A stretch of DNA of 64,000 nucleotides from Hydractinia symbiolongicarpus (taxonomy: Eukaryota; Cnidaria; Hydrozoa; Anthoathecata; Hydractiniidae): assembly GCF_029227915.1 (NCBI RefSeq), contig NC_079882.1, positions 27,644,001-27,708,000 on the forward strand. Direction: 5' to 3'. The notes below the pieces were generated by a model, which was given only the letters and a program-made list of their open reading frames with translations, was not told the DNA's origin and did not search any database. The first letter of the stretch is position 1, and the number at the start of each line of letters is the position of its first letter. The position numbers were made by a program, and so were the translations under genes. Of the stretch, positions 1 through 13,000 are shown one piece after another.

Positions 1-2544
1 TCAGATTTCGCCAACTGACTTGCAAATAAACAATACCACATATTTAGTAAGCCCAGTACTTCAACCTGCTTGGACATGTTATCACTTAGGTAAATAATAT
101 TTCGTCCCCAGGCCCTGGAAACAAACATCTACACTTCTCACGGTTTTACCCAGCTTACCACCATGACCTCCACGCCAGCACATGCAATTTATGATACTTC
201 AGTGGGACTTCGCAATGCGAAACAATTCTCTAGACAAAATTTCGCGAATGAATATTGATGATATTTCGCGACATATACGAAATATTTGAAATTCTTTTAG
301 ATGTTATAGGGAACAAGGAGTTTTTTTAACATGTTTAAACTTGGAAATCAAATTTATAAAAAAATTAAAAATCTATAGATGAATATAATTTGCAGGATAA
401 ACTAAAAAGAAAATTAGTAAAACTTTGCGAATAAATGATTTCTAATTTTTCGCAAGAAAAGGTAAAATTCGCGAAAGTTTCTCCGATTACAGTAGGTCAA
501 GTCAAAAATGTTTTGTATTATAGGTAGATCACTGTTTGATATTTATCACATTGAAGAGGAAGCATTTATTGAAGCTAGAAGGTGCAATTTAAATCCCTTT
601 GATGAAGAACCAGCTGATGGCAAGTCTCTACGGCGGAGGGCTTTCAGTAATGTAGAATTAAACGCAGCAGGAGATTCGGCCATCTTTCATCGATCATTTA
701 AAGAGAGTTTCTAAATCACACACTTGGTCTCCAGGTTTCTGCATTTCTTTTAAGTAAAATCGTAGAAGTGCAGTACGACATGGCGCATATTGATGGTATT
801 GAAAACTATGCTGATCGGGAAAAAGACGTAAATAGACAACACCGGTTACATTAACATGTGAACATTGTATAAATAATTTGTTTAAATAAATATTCTTTAC
901 ATCAAAAAGCGACATAATATTTTAACATTTGTACAAAATAATAAAAAACAAATTATCTATTGACTTATTAATATGAAGAAAGTTCTGATGCAAGCAAATA
1001 CGCTTCCAAACACACAGCGCAAGCCGTATTTATCAGTGGTCCCATATAAAAAATTTGGTTTTGTCAAATCTCCACAAACAGCTAATGCTAGATATCGCCT
1101 TTGTTCAATGATTGTTGGCTGACAAAACTAGAGGTCATCGATTCAACCTCCTCTTTTCGATTTCTCGCTCAAGCGACAGGTCAAGCAAGCTTTAATTTGA
1201 CGCAGCTTATATCTAGTGAATCGCCTATACCTATTATGCTATCGTATGATTTAATAATTTGACAATGTTTTCACTCATTTGTCGTGGACAGAACAAAACA
1301 AGCTAACGAAGTAGACAACTTGTATTTCATTGAGAATATGAATAAGGACAGAAACGACATGTAACCGATGAAAAGTAAGACTATCAAGAAATCGAATTTG
1401 AACCAACAATAAAGAGGGCAAGATTTGAAATTGATTCATCACAATAAAACTCGTGGCAGGTAAAAGATAATATGGCGGTATATGTAAACAAACATGTTAC
1501 CAAACCAAGCCCTGATAAAAGGGGCGAATGAAAAGTCAACGCCAACGAATGTAAACACAGGATTCTCTTAGCATAAAAACAGATGTCTTCTAGACACGCT
1601 GGAGTCACAAGTATTGTATGCATTTCCTCCATTCTACTTGATAAAAAGAGTTTATAGTGGCTTAGACTTTGGGCTTTATTTCAGTTAGAGTCTTAAGGCA
1701 GAAGGAAGATCAGAAAAAAATAAAAGTAACAAAGTATTCTTGTGAAATAGCGTAGCTGGTGCCATCGACAACAAATATGTCTCACTGGATATGATTTAAT
1801 ATCTTTTTTCGATTTTTACTTTTATGTTATTCATCTGTCACCATTGGAAGTTACCACTCTGCTATTTCTGCATATCATGTTGAACGATTTTCGGTTAGGA
1901 AACACCCGATAACCTTAAAAGTGACAATGGTAATGGATTTGACAGCAGAATTACATGTTTCAGAATTATCTCAAGGAAATATCTTTTAATTTATCTGTTC
2001 CTTGCTGAGGGTTCGATTCTAGGGAAAAAACATCAAAAATTGTTATACAACATAAAGCTTGAAGATTGTATTGATGGTCATCAGGCAAAGGCAATATCTA
2101 AGATTAGCTCGTTTCTTCTCATTTTACTCAGCTCAGATTTACTCAAACTGGATTACGTGTTTGACGCTTTATCTTTCTTAAAAATGCTTTTAAAATTCGG
2201 AATAATTTCTTTAAACAAGTAGGAAATTTTAGAATAAAACTGCCCCAAAAAAGATTCCGAATGTTTTTAGTGATAATAAATGTTAAATTTAAATGTCACT
2301 AATCTTAATAAAATGTGTCGCAAGCAAGTCAAGCTTTTTTTCTGGAAATAGAAAATATTTTGGAAAAACGAAAAAATTTACTACCCTAAGTTTTTTTATC
2401 TTAAAAATATAACAAACAATCTGTGCTCTACGCTCCATTTTGTTTGTCAAAGTACTAAAATCATGATACTACTACCAACATAGATATAGGTAATAAGTTT
2501 AACCACATGACCAAATATAAACCTTACATATGCTTGTATTTCTT
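1..2544. other. No supportable gene; short ORFs only
   Basis: I recognise no gene here. A minus-strand ORF at 694-915 (73 codons) and a plus-strand ORF at 508-714 overlap at their 3' ends. The minus-strand one has a protein-like composition but no family I know. A plus-strand open stretch around 1386-1436 ends in a stop after a charged peptide and could be a terminal exon of a gene starting to the left. None of these has convincing splice context. Confidence 0.4.
694..915 (-). CDS. Possible small unidentified ORF
   Basis: This is an intact 73-codon ORF from ATG to TGA. Its composition is protein-like (mixed hydrophobic, Cys, Arg, His) rather than the Lys/Asn/Ile/Phe bias of the surrounding AT-rich noise. 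I see no signal peptide or membrane segment and recognise no family. It could equally be one exon of a larger gene running off the left edge, or chance. Confidence 0.2.
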   Translation of the reverse strand: MSLFDVKNIYLNKLFIQCSHVNVTGVVYLRLFPDQHSFQYHQYAPCRTALLRFYLKEMQKPGDQVCDLETLFK

Positions 2545-5478
2545 TTAAACTTCCTGCGTCGTTCGTGGAGATTTTTTAGTTGATATTACGAAGAAATGTA
2601 TGTGATGGAGGAAGCGTATAAACCATTGATCGATGTATGTCTTATTTTTTTGGTATATATTCAACGCAATACCACACAAAACAATCATGCCAGACCAGAC
2701 GTATCTATAGACAAAGAAAAACATATTAAATGCTTTTAATTGGAATAAAAAATGATCTTAGTTGTTTAATCCTGGACAAAAAAGATCGTCCAGAAACTTT
2801 TATTCTATCAAATATTTCACTTTTCAATATTCACAGTGGATATAACCTTATCTTTGTTTCCCTAAAATAGCCTTTTTAGAGGAATTTAAATGTTGCTGAC
2901 GTCAAAATGACTTATATGCCAAACTTACAAGATTTTAACATTAGATTTTAACATTAACGTAACATTATTATTGTTCTGTAATATACACATGTTAAAATGT
3001 TAAAGAAGCTTTCCATTAAGGCGTTCGCACATGCATATATTTTTACCCAAGTTTGTAACTAATATAAAAAAAAACACAACACTCAATGAAAATAACTGAA
3101 CTTACTGAAAAACAAACGGCTTCGTAAACAGCACAAACGATAAAATTATAGTAACAGCTTTCCTGCATGTTGTCACTAAAAACGAAAGAAAAACAAAAGG
3201 GTCTTATTTTATGATTTTGCTAAAGCTAAGCATAAAGAGATCTTAATACCTTCTTTTTACATAATATAGGAATTTCTTTTATGTTTACAACGAACAAAAT
3301 CCTTGTACACACCACAAAGGAGTTTATTATCATTGCGTAATATTAACATAACATTCTCTACTCATAACAGTACTGTTATCAGTGCGAGCGTTTTGCGGGA
3401 AAATTGTGCATAAAACTTACATTTCAATAAGTTTAAAAGCATATCATACTTGAGGCAATAACTACATCAAAATATAGGATACAGTAAAAAATAACTAACC
3501 TGTCACGGCTAAGAGTGCACCGAAGGCTCGAACCAAAGTCAGTACAAAAGTGATACCAAGATACCCAGTTAATGAAAAAATAAATGTATAACCATAGCTT
3601 TGTATAGGATTCTAAACAATATATGGTAAGATCAACACTCTAATCAACAGACAAAAAGGATTCTTACTTAATTTTACGTTCTCACAACACAAAACTTAAA
3701 GGAAAATCTTTATATACATATACTTTTTTTCTTACGTCAGCATAATACTGAAATCCAGGAATTAAACTGCCTGATATCAGCAATGCAAAGAGCAGGTACA
3801 CAAACCCAATACCATACGAATACAATACCTAGAAACAGAGTAGAATGACTTAATCGGTACAAAACTACCCGATCTGTAATCACAAAGACAGGTTAATAAA
3901 AAATAGAAAGTTTTGCAAATTTCTTTTTACACATAATGATGCACAAACAGGATCTAAAATCTAAATCACTGATCCAAATTCAAGCAAAATACACCGAAAA
4001 TAAAATCTGCAAAAAAAACCAAGCAAAAAAGGTACTTTCTTCATCAACCAACACTTTGACCATCCCACCTACTTTTTACTTCACCAATAATAAAGACTCA
4101 CTACTTCTACGTTGGAGGCTTTAAATAATTTCATTGACTTCTCTTGTACATTCCCAATTGCTGCATCTGAACACAAGGCTAGACTCATCATTATGATACC
4201 TGTGTGGAAAGAAACATAAGAAATTAAAAACTGTTTCCAATGAAACAGTAAAGGAAACAAAGTCTTCTACTATGACATTGTTCACAAACAGCTTTTTAGA
4301 CTCACCTATGTAATTGAAGTTTGGTTGAATTGTTGAACCAGCCAAAATAAAGAATGTTAAACCTATGCTCATAAGTAGACATGATATAAAGTCAATAAAA
4401 CCATAGTGTTTATCTAAAATGACAAGGTGTACATATACAATAAGAAATATAAAAGACAGGGTGCAGACAAGAGTGATAAAATTGATTGACAATACTCAAA
4501 AAACTAACTAGGTTGAGGGCCTAAAAATTCAATTCAACATTTTTTCAGCGTATAATTTTTAACCAGCGTAACTTACCTTGAATAAATATGCCACCTAGCA
4601 TAACAGGTATTAATTTGCAACATTTGAAAATAACTTGAGTTGGGTAGTTTAGATAACGCAATGAAGAGTTAGACATCCCCATTGTACCAACTGTTAGAAA
4701 TGCAATCAAGAAATACACCTTTATTGGCATTCTAAAAGAAGGCGACATATCATTTTATCGATCAGTGGAAAAACTCAAAGCGAAATCATCCCGAACAATA
4801 TATAGCGCACATTTGATACAAAACTTGATAATATATAAACAAAAAATAAAGGATGATATTCTGATCAATAAAATGTTGTAATGAAATAGTCTCTTTTTTA
4901 AAACACAAGGTTTAATTGACCTTGTGTTTTAAAAAAGCTTCATCATTTATTATTCTAATACAGCAGTCCATGGTTATAGAGTCAAACAATATACAGAATA
5001 CAAATGTACCTTTTAGTAATATCCTTCAAAACAAATATTGCTTCCATAGCTGCAAATATAGTGTAGAAGGCAAACTGCACTAATGTCAAATACCATCCAT
5101 GGAGCTTGAAGCCAGGGATACTAAAAATCAATTCCTAATGAAAAATATTATAATGCATATGTACTGTACTTGAAATAACAAATTCTTAACAAACAGATGA
5201 AAATCATAACATAAATAAAAAAAAACACTGTATATGTCCAGATTTCTGTATTTTGTTTGTAAAAAGATTTTTTACCCAACAATTAAAAACCAGAAATATA
5301 AATACATACATACCTGGTAATAACCATATAATAAATAAAATAGAAATACACCTCCAATGCAAACTATAAATTGTCCACCTCTTGGAAGAAATGACATATC
5401 AATTCCACATAATAGTAGCTGTGATGGATTATTGTCTTCAATTGTGTGAAAAACATTTTTGGGAATGTAACTTCTCAT
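2545..5478 (-). CDS. SLC35B3: SLC35B3-type PAPS transporter, 9 exons
   Basis: The product is a multi-pass Golgi nucleotide-sugar-type transporter, orthologous by eye to SLC35B3 (PAPST2). That family moves the sulfate donor 3'-phosphoadenosine 5'-phosphosulfate into the Golgi for sulfation. Exons on the minus strand are 5314-5478, 5010-5134, 4577-4731, 4306-4413, 4102-4199, 3736-3828, 3500-3611, 3106-3175 and 2545-2704. Every junction has an AG acceptor and a GT donor. Phases agree and the total is 1,086 nt, or 361 residues plus TAA, against about 400 in human. Family landmarks are LNYPTQVIFKCCKLIPVMLG in exon 3, IGNVQEKSMKL in exon 5 and SYGYTFIFSLTGYLGI in exon 7. The ATG at 5478 is the first good start; an AG 10 bases upstream of it could be an acceptor after a noncoding 5' exon. 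The gene lies downstream of the giant receptor gene on the same strand with no evident functional link. Confidence 0.93.
4893..4937. repeat. Perfect hairpin in SLC35B3 intron 2
   Basis: Two 18-base arms (4893-4910 and 4920-4937) are exact reverse complements around a 9-base AT-rich spacer. It lies in the intron between exons 2 and 3 of SLC35B3. It is one of several similar intronic hairpins in the window and has no recognisable transposon ends. Confidence 0.8.
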
Positions 5479-6429
5479 TATTATGACTAAAACTATTTAT
5501 GAAAAGTATACAGCTATACTAATACAATATAAGCTATTTATTTTTCCTGCAATGTTATTTGTTTACATTTATAGCTACTATTATGTTTGCTATAAGGTTA
5601 AGAGTTATACAGTGCTATATAAAGCCTGTCATTTAAGCTTTTTAGCCAATCAGTGCTGTTGATTTCCTGGATAAACCGATAAAAAAAGCTATCAGTTTAT
5701 AATAAACAGATACTAACTGGTTTTGATTTTGTATTTCTATGAAATACAAAGCTTAATGTCAAAATAGTACAGAACAAGTATGCAGGCCAGTATTCCATGG
5801 GAATGTTTGGTCAGTATCCGGGCTACTACCTCACTGCATCTCACCTGAAAAACATACAAACATACAAAAAATGCAAAATTAAAGCTATTATTTTGTCATC
5901 TTCAAGTCCACAAGGAAGAAACTACACTTATTGTTCAATTTTGATACTTTCAGAGTTCAAGATTGTTTGATTTGAAACTTTAAATAATTTGTAATGCACG
6001 TATATATATAGAAAGAGAAACAAAAGGATGATTTTAGGTAAGCAACTTTTATATTTCCTTTTGTGCTATGGAAATCTGTTTTTTATCTGTCTTTGTTTTT
6101 ATGATAAAATTTAATAATGGCTTTTCAAACTGGTTAGTATGGCTCCACACAAAGCCCTGAATGAACTATAAAAGGATCATTGGACTTTTCATTGTAACCG
6201 TTTTTCTTATCAGTCAGGCATTAAACAACCATATATAATGTCAAAATTATGGAGACAAAATATAAGAGTATATTATAATATTTAATTTAAAATCTAGTCC
6301 TGTTGGAAGCAAACTAATAATGGTGCTCACAAATATCAGGGGATAATTATATACCCTGTATGTTAATTCCAGGAGCCATGGTTTAGATGGGAAGTCCTAG
6401 AGTATTTAGTGCTAATTTTGAGTTACACA

Positions 6430-6650
6430 GTCCTAATTAAGGTTTACACCACATATATACCAGACAGCTTCCTGCAACATCCAATGGCCAACACAGTGTG
6501 CCATCTCCTCTAATCCCTCAATGGGTTTAGTTAACCCAGTGCTATATTAACATTCACTCGCCAATATTGAGTCGCTGCCAAGGGGAATCGAACCCATGAT
6601 CTCCCACACATGTGCAACAGTTAAACCACAAATCTACAGCGCAAAAATGT
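6430..6650 (-). mobile_element. tRNA-derived SINE-like sequence
   Basis: Read on the minus strand, the segment near 6560-6580 contains a classical RNA polymerase III B-box (GGTTCGATTCC). About 40 bases before it is a weakly A-box-like GTGGTTTAACTG. After the tRNA-like head comes a non-tRNA body with a long run of unique sequence. This is what a tRNA-headed SINE looks like. It is not a functional tRNA because the acceptor-stem pairing and anticodon arm are not preserved. The exact ends were not determined. Confidence 0.5.
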
Positions 6651-6793
6651 TGATAATAGGTGTGACCAGATAATTCTTTCGTTTACATTTTCAACAGTAA
6701 GCTCTTTAGGTTCTGACATCTGCATGGCAGGCAAAAAGATAGAGACACTAGGTAAAGCAAGTTATTATCAGTCTATTCTGTCACATGTTGGCA

Positions 6794-7837
6794 TGTTCTG
6801 CCCAATCTTGGAACGTGCCCCGTCTCAAGACTGGCCAGGTCAATGACGGTGACAAATGGGTCTGGAATGGACTGCCCAATCTATAGACATACATGTCCAA
6901 TCTTAGAAAAATTGTGGAAAACACAGAGAACAGTGACAATTTTAGACTGTACCTCTTAAAAGGAACTTTAAATTGAAACTTTTCTTGGCAAATCAAAAGG
7001 CGAAAAAATGATACCGTTTATATAAATGTGTTTAAAAAAATTAAAGCTATTCAACCATATATGGCTGACTATAGCTAGCTAGCTAAACTTCTTATTCAAA
7101 ATGAAGTTAACAGTTAACGATTTATCTGATTCTTTATATATAAACCTTTTTTTAAAAAAATTGGTCACTACGAGCTGTATAATGTCAAATGTATAATATG
7201 TGCTAGCTATACACACGTTTTTTTTTATAAGCAACTGCATTTTTGGGTGCAGCCTGTGGTTGCTAAGGCCTTTTCTGATTTAGTATATATCAAGGACAGA
7301 GGAGGGTTATGGCCAGTAACCAATGATGTTTTCGGAATCTTTTGTACAGATTCTTCTTGTGGAAGACTGATCTAAGTGGTTCCTAAGTGTGTAGTAGAAT
7401 TCAGCCTAAGTTGCTTTACCACTCTGCCAAAACCCAGCCTAGGCAGTTGCTTAGCAGTTGCCTAATTTTTGACCATATTTCAGCCTCAGTTTTTTAGCAA
7501 CCAGTTGCTTATAAAAAAAACGTGTAGCTAGCTAACTAACTACAATTTTTACTATGCCCAAAAACTAGCCTGGTCAATTCAACAGTTTCTTGTTTTTCGT
7601 TTCATGTTTATCATATATCCCAAATATGATGTTTTCATGTGCCTGAGAATGGTTGTTGGGTCTTGCAAACAACAGAGCTTGTGTGGCACATCCCTTCTTA
7701 AAATTTAAAAGGCGTCTAGTCTAAAAATGGGCCTAACATGGTCTCCTGCTTAATCTTGTGACGCCTTGCCCAGTCTTAAGACTACTGGGCATTTTTATGT
7801 CCAAAGATTGGGCAGTGTCCTAAGATTGGGCAGAACA
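6794..7837. mobile_element. TIR element (~1.04 kb) with repeated subterminal motif
   Basis: The 16-base end TGTTCTGCCCAATCTT at 6794-6809 recurs as an exact reverse complement at 7822-7837. The motif GCCCAATC or its complement recurs inside both ends (about 6868-6876, 7759-7762 and 7805-7812). No transposase ORF is present. The element is non-autonomous and carries a second inverted-repeat element inside it. Confidence 0.65.
7211..7527. mobile_element. Nested ~0.3-kb MITE with TA-flanked TIRs
   Basis: The left end (about 7212-7237) and right end (about 7502-7526) are near-perfect inverted repeats of CACACG-T(8-9)-ATAAGCAACTG; the two ends differ mainly in the length of the T run. A TA dinucleotide and GCTAGCTA-like sequence flank both sides, compatible with TA target duplication as in Tc1/mariner-type MITEs. 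It lies inside the 6794-7837 element. Confidence 0.6.
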
Positions 7838-9319
7838 GCATCGTTAATCAGAGCTAGCTACATTCTTCTTGTGTATTTTTAGGAAAATTTGAGCATAAAA
7901 AGTTCTCATAAAAAACCTGAATAAGAAGCCTTACACCGCTCCTCGCGCACTCTGAATCTAAAAATAGGTAGCCAGGTAGAGTAAAAGTAGGTAGCGCTTG
8001 TCTTGTGTGCTTGTATATTATATGTCGTATTCAGTGCAGCCTCATTTCTGCCAACACACACACCTCAGCTTAGACGTTTCTTGTGGTCCGCAAATATTTC
8101 TCAGCCTATTTTACCGAACTTAAAAATGCCGGAATCTTAAGTTGACACCAAAACTCTGCGAGGAACAAAACATGTTAAATTGCAACCATCATGACTGCTT
8201 TGTAGATGCATGTGGCTTTATTTATATTAATATTTATTAATTATTATTTCTTATTTTGATAAGGTCGAGACCTTAAGTTTCGTTAGAACATAGTCATATG
8301 ACTATGGTTAGACAGGACCTTTTGTTTGTGATTTTTTTTTCAAAAACAATGACAAAGAAGATAAAGAAATTATCAATCGCTGCAGATGATAAAGGAACTA
8401 TCGATTGATGCAAGGAACATAATTTTTCTTTTTCTTTGTGAACAATTTATTATCGAAAAGAATCGACCTTGTTCCCAGGGCACTTTGCTTGTTGATTGAT
8501 AAAAGTCTTAGGGATAGGGGCCAAAAGACCCTGGACAAGGATGGAAATTGACGCGACCAAAACCTCACATTTAACATGTATATTGCAGCCAATGGTGATG
8601 ATGGATGATCAACATGGTCATTCGTGTCACCTAAAAAATACCATTTAGCTCAAATATCTTCGCACTGAATCAAAAGTCTTGTTTAGTAGATCGCAGTAGG
8701 CTGGATTTACCAATTTTTAAAATGTTAATAAACTCCATTTTTATCAATTTTATCAAAAATGTGAAATAATGTGTTCTTTTGTGCATAGTTTTTAGAAATA
8801 TTAAAACAAATTAAATTTTTTTAAATACTTTTTCCACGTTATAGATTTCGCGAAAGTTCTCCATAAATAGATCCATAAAGCTTCATAAGTTGTTTAACCA
8901 AGGAAACTCGCAAGTGTAGATTCATAACATAGGAACATAAATAGCTTTTTTCAATTAGAAACTCAACATAAAAAGTACCCTCTCAAATTAGCGCCCTCTT
9001 TAGACATAATCCCCAATAAGAGCCCATTTAAGTTTAGCAACTGATGAAAATAAAAAAAAGTAAAATCATATTAGTAAGCAACTTTTCAATATAAACATAA
9101 TTGAGTTTCAAGTCAACCCATAAACATCACTATTTTGAGCGCTTCTTTGAGGTAGCGCCCTTCCTTTAATCAGCGCCCTGATGGGGTAGCAGTGTGTCGA
9201 CCAAAATTGCTCAAACAATTTGAAGGTTTTCAAATATTTTTTCATCATTTTCTGAGTGTTTTTAAGGTTTTTTTACGTACATTTTTGCGAAATTTTATAC
9301 GTTCCAAAATACATAGACG

Positions 9320-9408
9320 CAAAAATAACACCTATGCACAAAGTACTCTAACATGACAGTGCGAAACACTGTCATGTTAGAGTACTTTGTGCATAGGTGT
9401 TATTTTTG
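9320..9408. repeat. Perfect inverted repeat, 42-bp arms
   Basis: Positions 9320-9361 and 9367-9408 read as exact reverse complements, separated by only five bases. It lies about 440 bp beyond the receptor stop codon and could fold in the 3' UTR if that UTR reaches this far. It has no gene-like content. Confidence 0.85.
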
Positions 9409-9847
9409 AATGGATTTGGAAATATTCATATTTTAAGGTGTTCAAGGTCACCTACTCCAATTTTAATTTCTTTATAGGTCTAGCAGGCTCTGTGAATAAC
9501 CGCTATCCCTTGAAAAGATGATAATTGAATAAGCGACACGTTAAGATAAATGCAGTATTTATGAGCCAATCTCACTGACAATAATAATATTACATCGGAT
9601 AAATCTCCCGAAGTGCACAAGTAAAATAGATGCATATCTACAAATCTGCTAAAGAACATCTTCTGGCATCGTTGTATACATAAAAACTTCAACCTAAATA
9701 TCATCCATTGAACATAACATCAGAAACATTTTCTTCGAGTGCATGACGTGAAAATAAAAAATGCGTATATACAAAGCTTACAGGAATAGTTTTCTCCTGA
9801 CACAAAAAAAACAACACACACGGGTTAATGTGTTTAATCATAGCCGA

Positions 9848-10095
9848 TTATGAATCAAGGACATATTTTCGAAGGGCTTTTTTCCGCTTTTTAGTAGGTT
9901 TGTTTTGCACTTCTTCGGGTACTTTTCCCATCCTCCTTAAGTGTCGAGAGTAACTCCTCTTCAAAACAAATAATTCGAATTTTTCATGCGTGTGCTTCTC
10001 ATCAAGCTCAGCTAGTTTTTCGCGAAAGGATTTTGAAAATTCTTCACCAATCTCATTGCATCCAACAATGTCTCTGTGTCGTGCCAACGAATGTT
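9848..10095 (-). CDS. Last exon: basic cytoplasmic tail
   Basis: This exon follows the M3 exon in phase 1 and ends at a stop at 9848-9850. It adds about 81 residues after the last membrane segment. The tail is highly charged, with an acidic-basic helix-like middle ([19 protein letters not shown]) and a terminal basic cluster ([12 protein letters not shown]). No PDZ ligand is obvious at the C-terminus. The basic cluster could be a membrane-lipid contact, an ER-retention signal or a nuclear-localisation-like signal; I cannot choose. Confidence 0.75.
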
Positions 10096-13000
10096 CTATA
10101 AAAAAAGTATTTTAATTTTTTGTTAAAAAAAAAGAAATGAAAAGCGAACACGTGTTGATATCACGTGATACATTTACAGACCAATTTAAAGAATTACAAA
10201 TAGAAAACCGGTTTGTTTTGAAAACTTATAGATGTAATTCTGGAATTCATAGCTGGAAAAGAAAATTTTTTAAGGTATAATAACCAGCAGTTTGCCCTCA
10301 TTTTTACAATACGATAAGCATTCATATAGTAATCGGCAAGTGCTACTGCAAAAAAATTTAAGTTCATGAATTGTCAGAAATATAATAAGGGCAAGTTAAT
10401 TGACAGTAGAAGGTCACAACGAGAAAATGTGACTACGTAAAATTTATATCAATAACAAAGATATTATCACTTTGTTCAATCGTTCATAAATTCACACGTC
10501 ATTTTAAAAAGCAGAAAACGTACTCTGTTTACAGCGGCCATTTAAAATACATATTTTTATATTAAAATGTTGAAACACTAACACAAAATCGCAAAAGATG
10601 CTGGATCGAGTTGTGCGAAACATGGAAAGTGGCCTTTAAATACTACATACACACTGCAAGCGCAGAGCATCAAGCGACAAAATATTGACACAAAGAAATT
10701 TGTTTCCTTATTTTTTAAATAAAAACAAAAGCTTCACACGGTGAATGCAGCTGGAAGGCTGCTCAGTCGCCCTATTTTGTACGCACCTTGGACAGGAAGA
10801 CAGTGTAAAAACAATGATAAGAAATTAAAAAAAAAATAACAACATTACCCATAGGTGCGATTTTTCGCCTGCTGCGATACGTTCTCCAACCATACCAAAT
10901 TATTACGCATACACAAGAGAGAATCAAATATGCGATGATCATATTCAAAACAAGTGAAGTGGATTCTTCAGGTGTCAGTAACATCTCCTCAACATCCAAT
11001 AATTGCGGCTAAAACAAAAGAAAGTACACCAGAAGTTAGCCGAGCACGTCTGTTTGTAAGCCAAATTAGTAGTTGTGCGTAAGGACGGGTGAATCGAGAA
11101 GGAATTTACTCCTTTTTTCTCCACGAGGTTTTTGCTGGTTTGTTCAAATTTTGTATACGTATGGCACGATAATCATTTGGAAAGAAATCTAACAAATGAA
11201 ACAGGAAGAATACGAATTTTTGTCGCAAATAGAAGCAAGGAGAAACATTTTGGACCCTATCTTTGTTTTATTCTTTGGCTTTTTTAGATTTACTTTTCTG
11301 TATGTTCTTAATTCTTCAAGATCTTGTCAAGAATAATGCCGTCAGTAAAGAAATGAACATTTGCTCATTTAACATGAGTAAAGACAAAAAAAATAAAAAA
11401 AATGATATCGGTCTATTTGAACTGATCTTATGTAGAGAGTGTGTATGGAGCTGTTAGAATAACAGGGTTTTTTTTGTCAATGCATAAGTTGTTCTACGTA
11501 ATCACAACCGTAAAACAGCAAGTTGCGTTAAAAATCATCCTGGAGAAATATGAAAGCAAGCACCTGCAACAATCCAATTTTTCTTTGCACAAAAAGTGAT
11601 ATTTCCGCTTGGTTAGATGAAACGAAACTTCGGACGTCGGTTTCTACTCTCTTAAACTCACCAGATAACACCACACCATAACCGCTGTTCAGGTCGAGTA
11701 TTTTATAGATTTTCACATTCATGTCGCTCAAACGTTTCTCGTACCCTTTTGTTGTGACTGCATCAATCAATCCAATCTCAACTTCTTGCCTCGAGACTGC
11801 ATCGATGACGTCAAGTACAGAAGTATAGTTTCTTGTGTCATCTAGGATGGCGTTACGAAGGATGGCTGTTCGATATTCAAACGAGTTTTTAATAGCAGCA
11901 ACCTAAAATATAAATTTTGGTTAATATGTAGTAACGCCGTCAAAGATAAAATTACCTGACCTCATCAAATCTTTTTGGCGTCTAAAAGTGACAGCCACAT
12001 AGTTTATTTAAAGGCGGATTTCCACTTAAACGAAAATAGTCCAACCAATCGACGCCGCTCAAGAAAAAGTCGAGAAATTATTCTTCTTCTGTGAATTTAT
12101 AAGCGAAGCAAAATCCACCCATTTTTTTCATAAACAATAGGCGATTGGAAGGCATTCTAAGTACTGTCCGGTTGTGTATTCGTATTTTTTAAATGAAGTA
12201 TTATTCCAAAAGTTATTAAGACGTATTTGAGATTCTTTGTGTGCAAAACAAAGGAATGACGGTTTGAATATTCTTATAAAAGATAAAAGATATTTTTTTT
12301 GTAACTAAAGCACATTTAAATAATTTCCTGATAAAATATCGCTAGTCGTCCCATTTAGCTGTTTTAAATGTTCACAAGCTTAATGGCTATCTAGGCGTCT
12401 TACGTTTCTGTCCAAAACGTTCTTGTCGCAATTAACCAGAGTAATTTAATAGGCTTCAAAACCTAACATGGTTTGTGGTCACAGGCCAAGTAGAATACTC
12501 TTTCTTCGTTTTTTCCAAGTGTAAATTAACAACAGAATTGGGTGCGTCACCATAGTGAATATATTGCAGTTACACCTTTTTAATAGCGAAATATTGATAG
12601 TTTATGCAGCCTCTGTATCTTCTTTTGCATCAATCAACGTTGATCGATTCACTGATTTCGTTTGAGTGGAAACCCTCTTTAACATAGCAGATAACATGTG
12701 AATGACTGTAACAGTTCCCACCAAATATCACTAGAAAAACCTGTTTTTATGGGCTCTTTAAAATAGACAATTATCGTTGACTTTCCGCGATCTTCGAGAA
12801 GTTCTGTTTATTACAAAGACTCTAAAAAACTTCTGTGCAACAACAACATTTAAAAAAGTACTTACTTTCGCCCCATACAGTTTATAGCTCTTCTCGAGTG
12901 AACTCACGCTCATGCCAGATGATACAGCACCACCAAAAATGCTGACCACGCATAAACCTGTTAGTATCCAGATAATCATTAATCCCTTACCAAGGTTAGA

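Larger units (their letters stand above)
5479..9847. other. Intergenic region with short interspersed and TIR elements
   Basis: No protein-coding gene was found between the start of SLC35B3 and the end of the receptor gene. The promoter of SLC35B3 should lie just above 5478, but I see no certain core element. The repeats listed separately (SINE, TIR element with nested element, 42-bp-arm hairpin) occupy a large part. The rest is AT-rich sequence in which I see nothing. Confidence 0.6.

Noticed and set aside
1384-1632. Minus-strand 82-codon ORF
   Set aside because: No motif, no splice context; composition gives no support.
9320-9408. Intrinsic transcription terminator
   Set aside because: This is a bacterial concept; the genome is plainly animal.
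9848-10087. Stand-alone small basic protein
   Set aside because: It starts with a non-ATG codon and joins the M3 exon in the right phase across a GT-AG intron.
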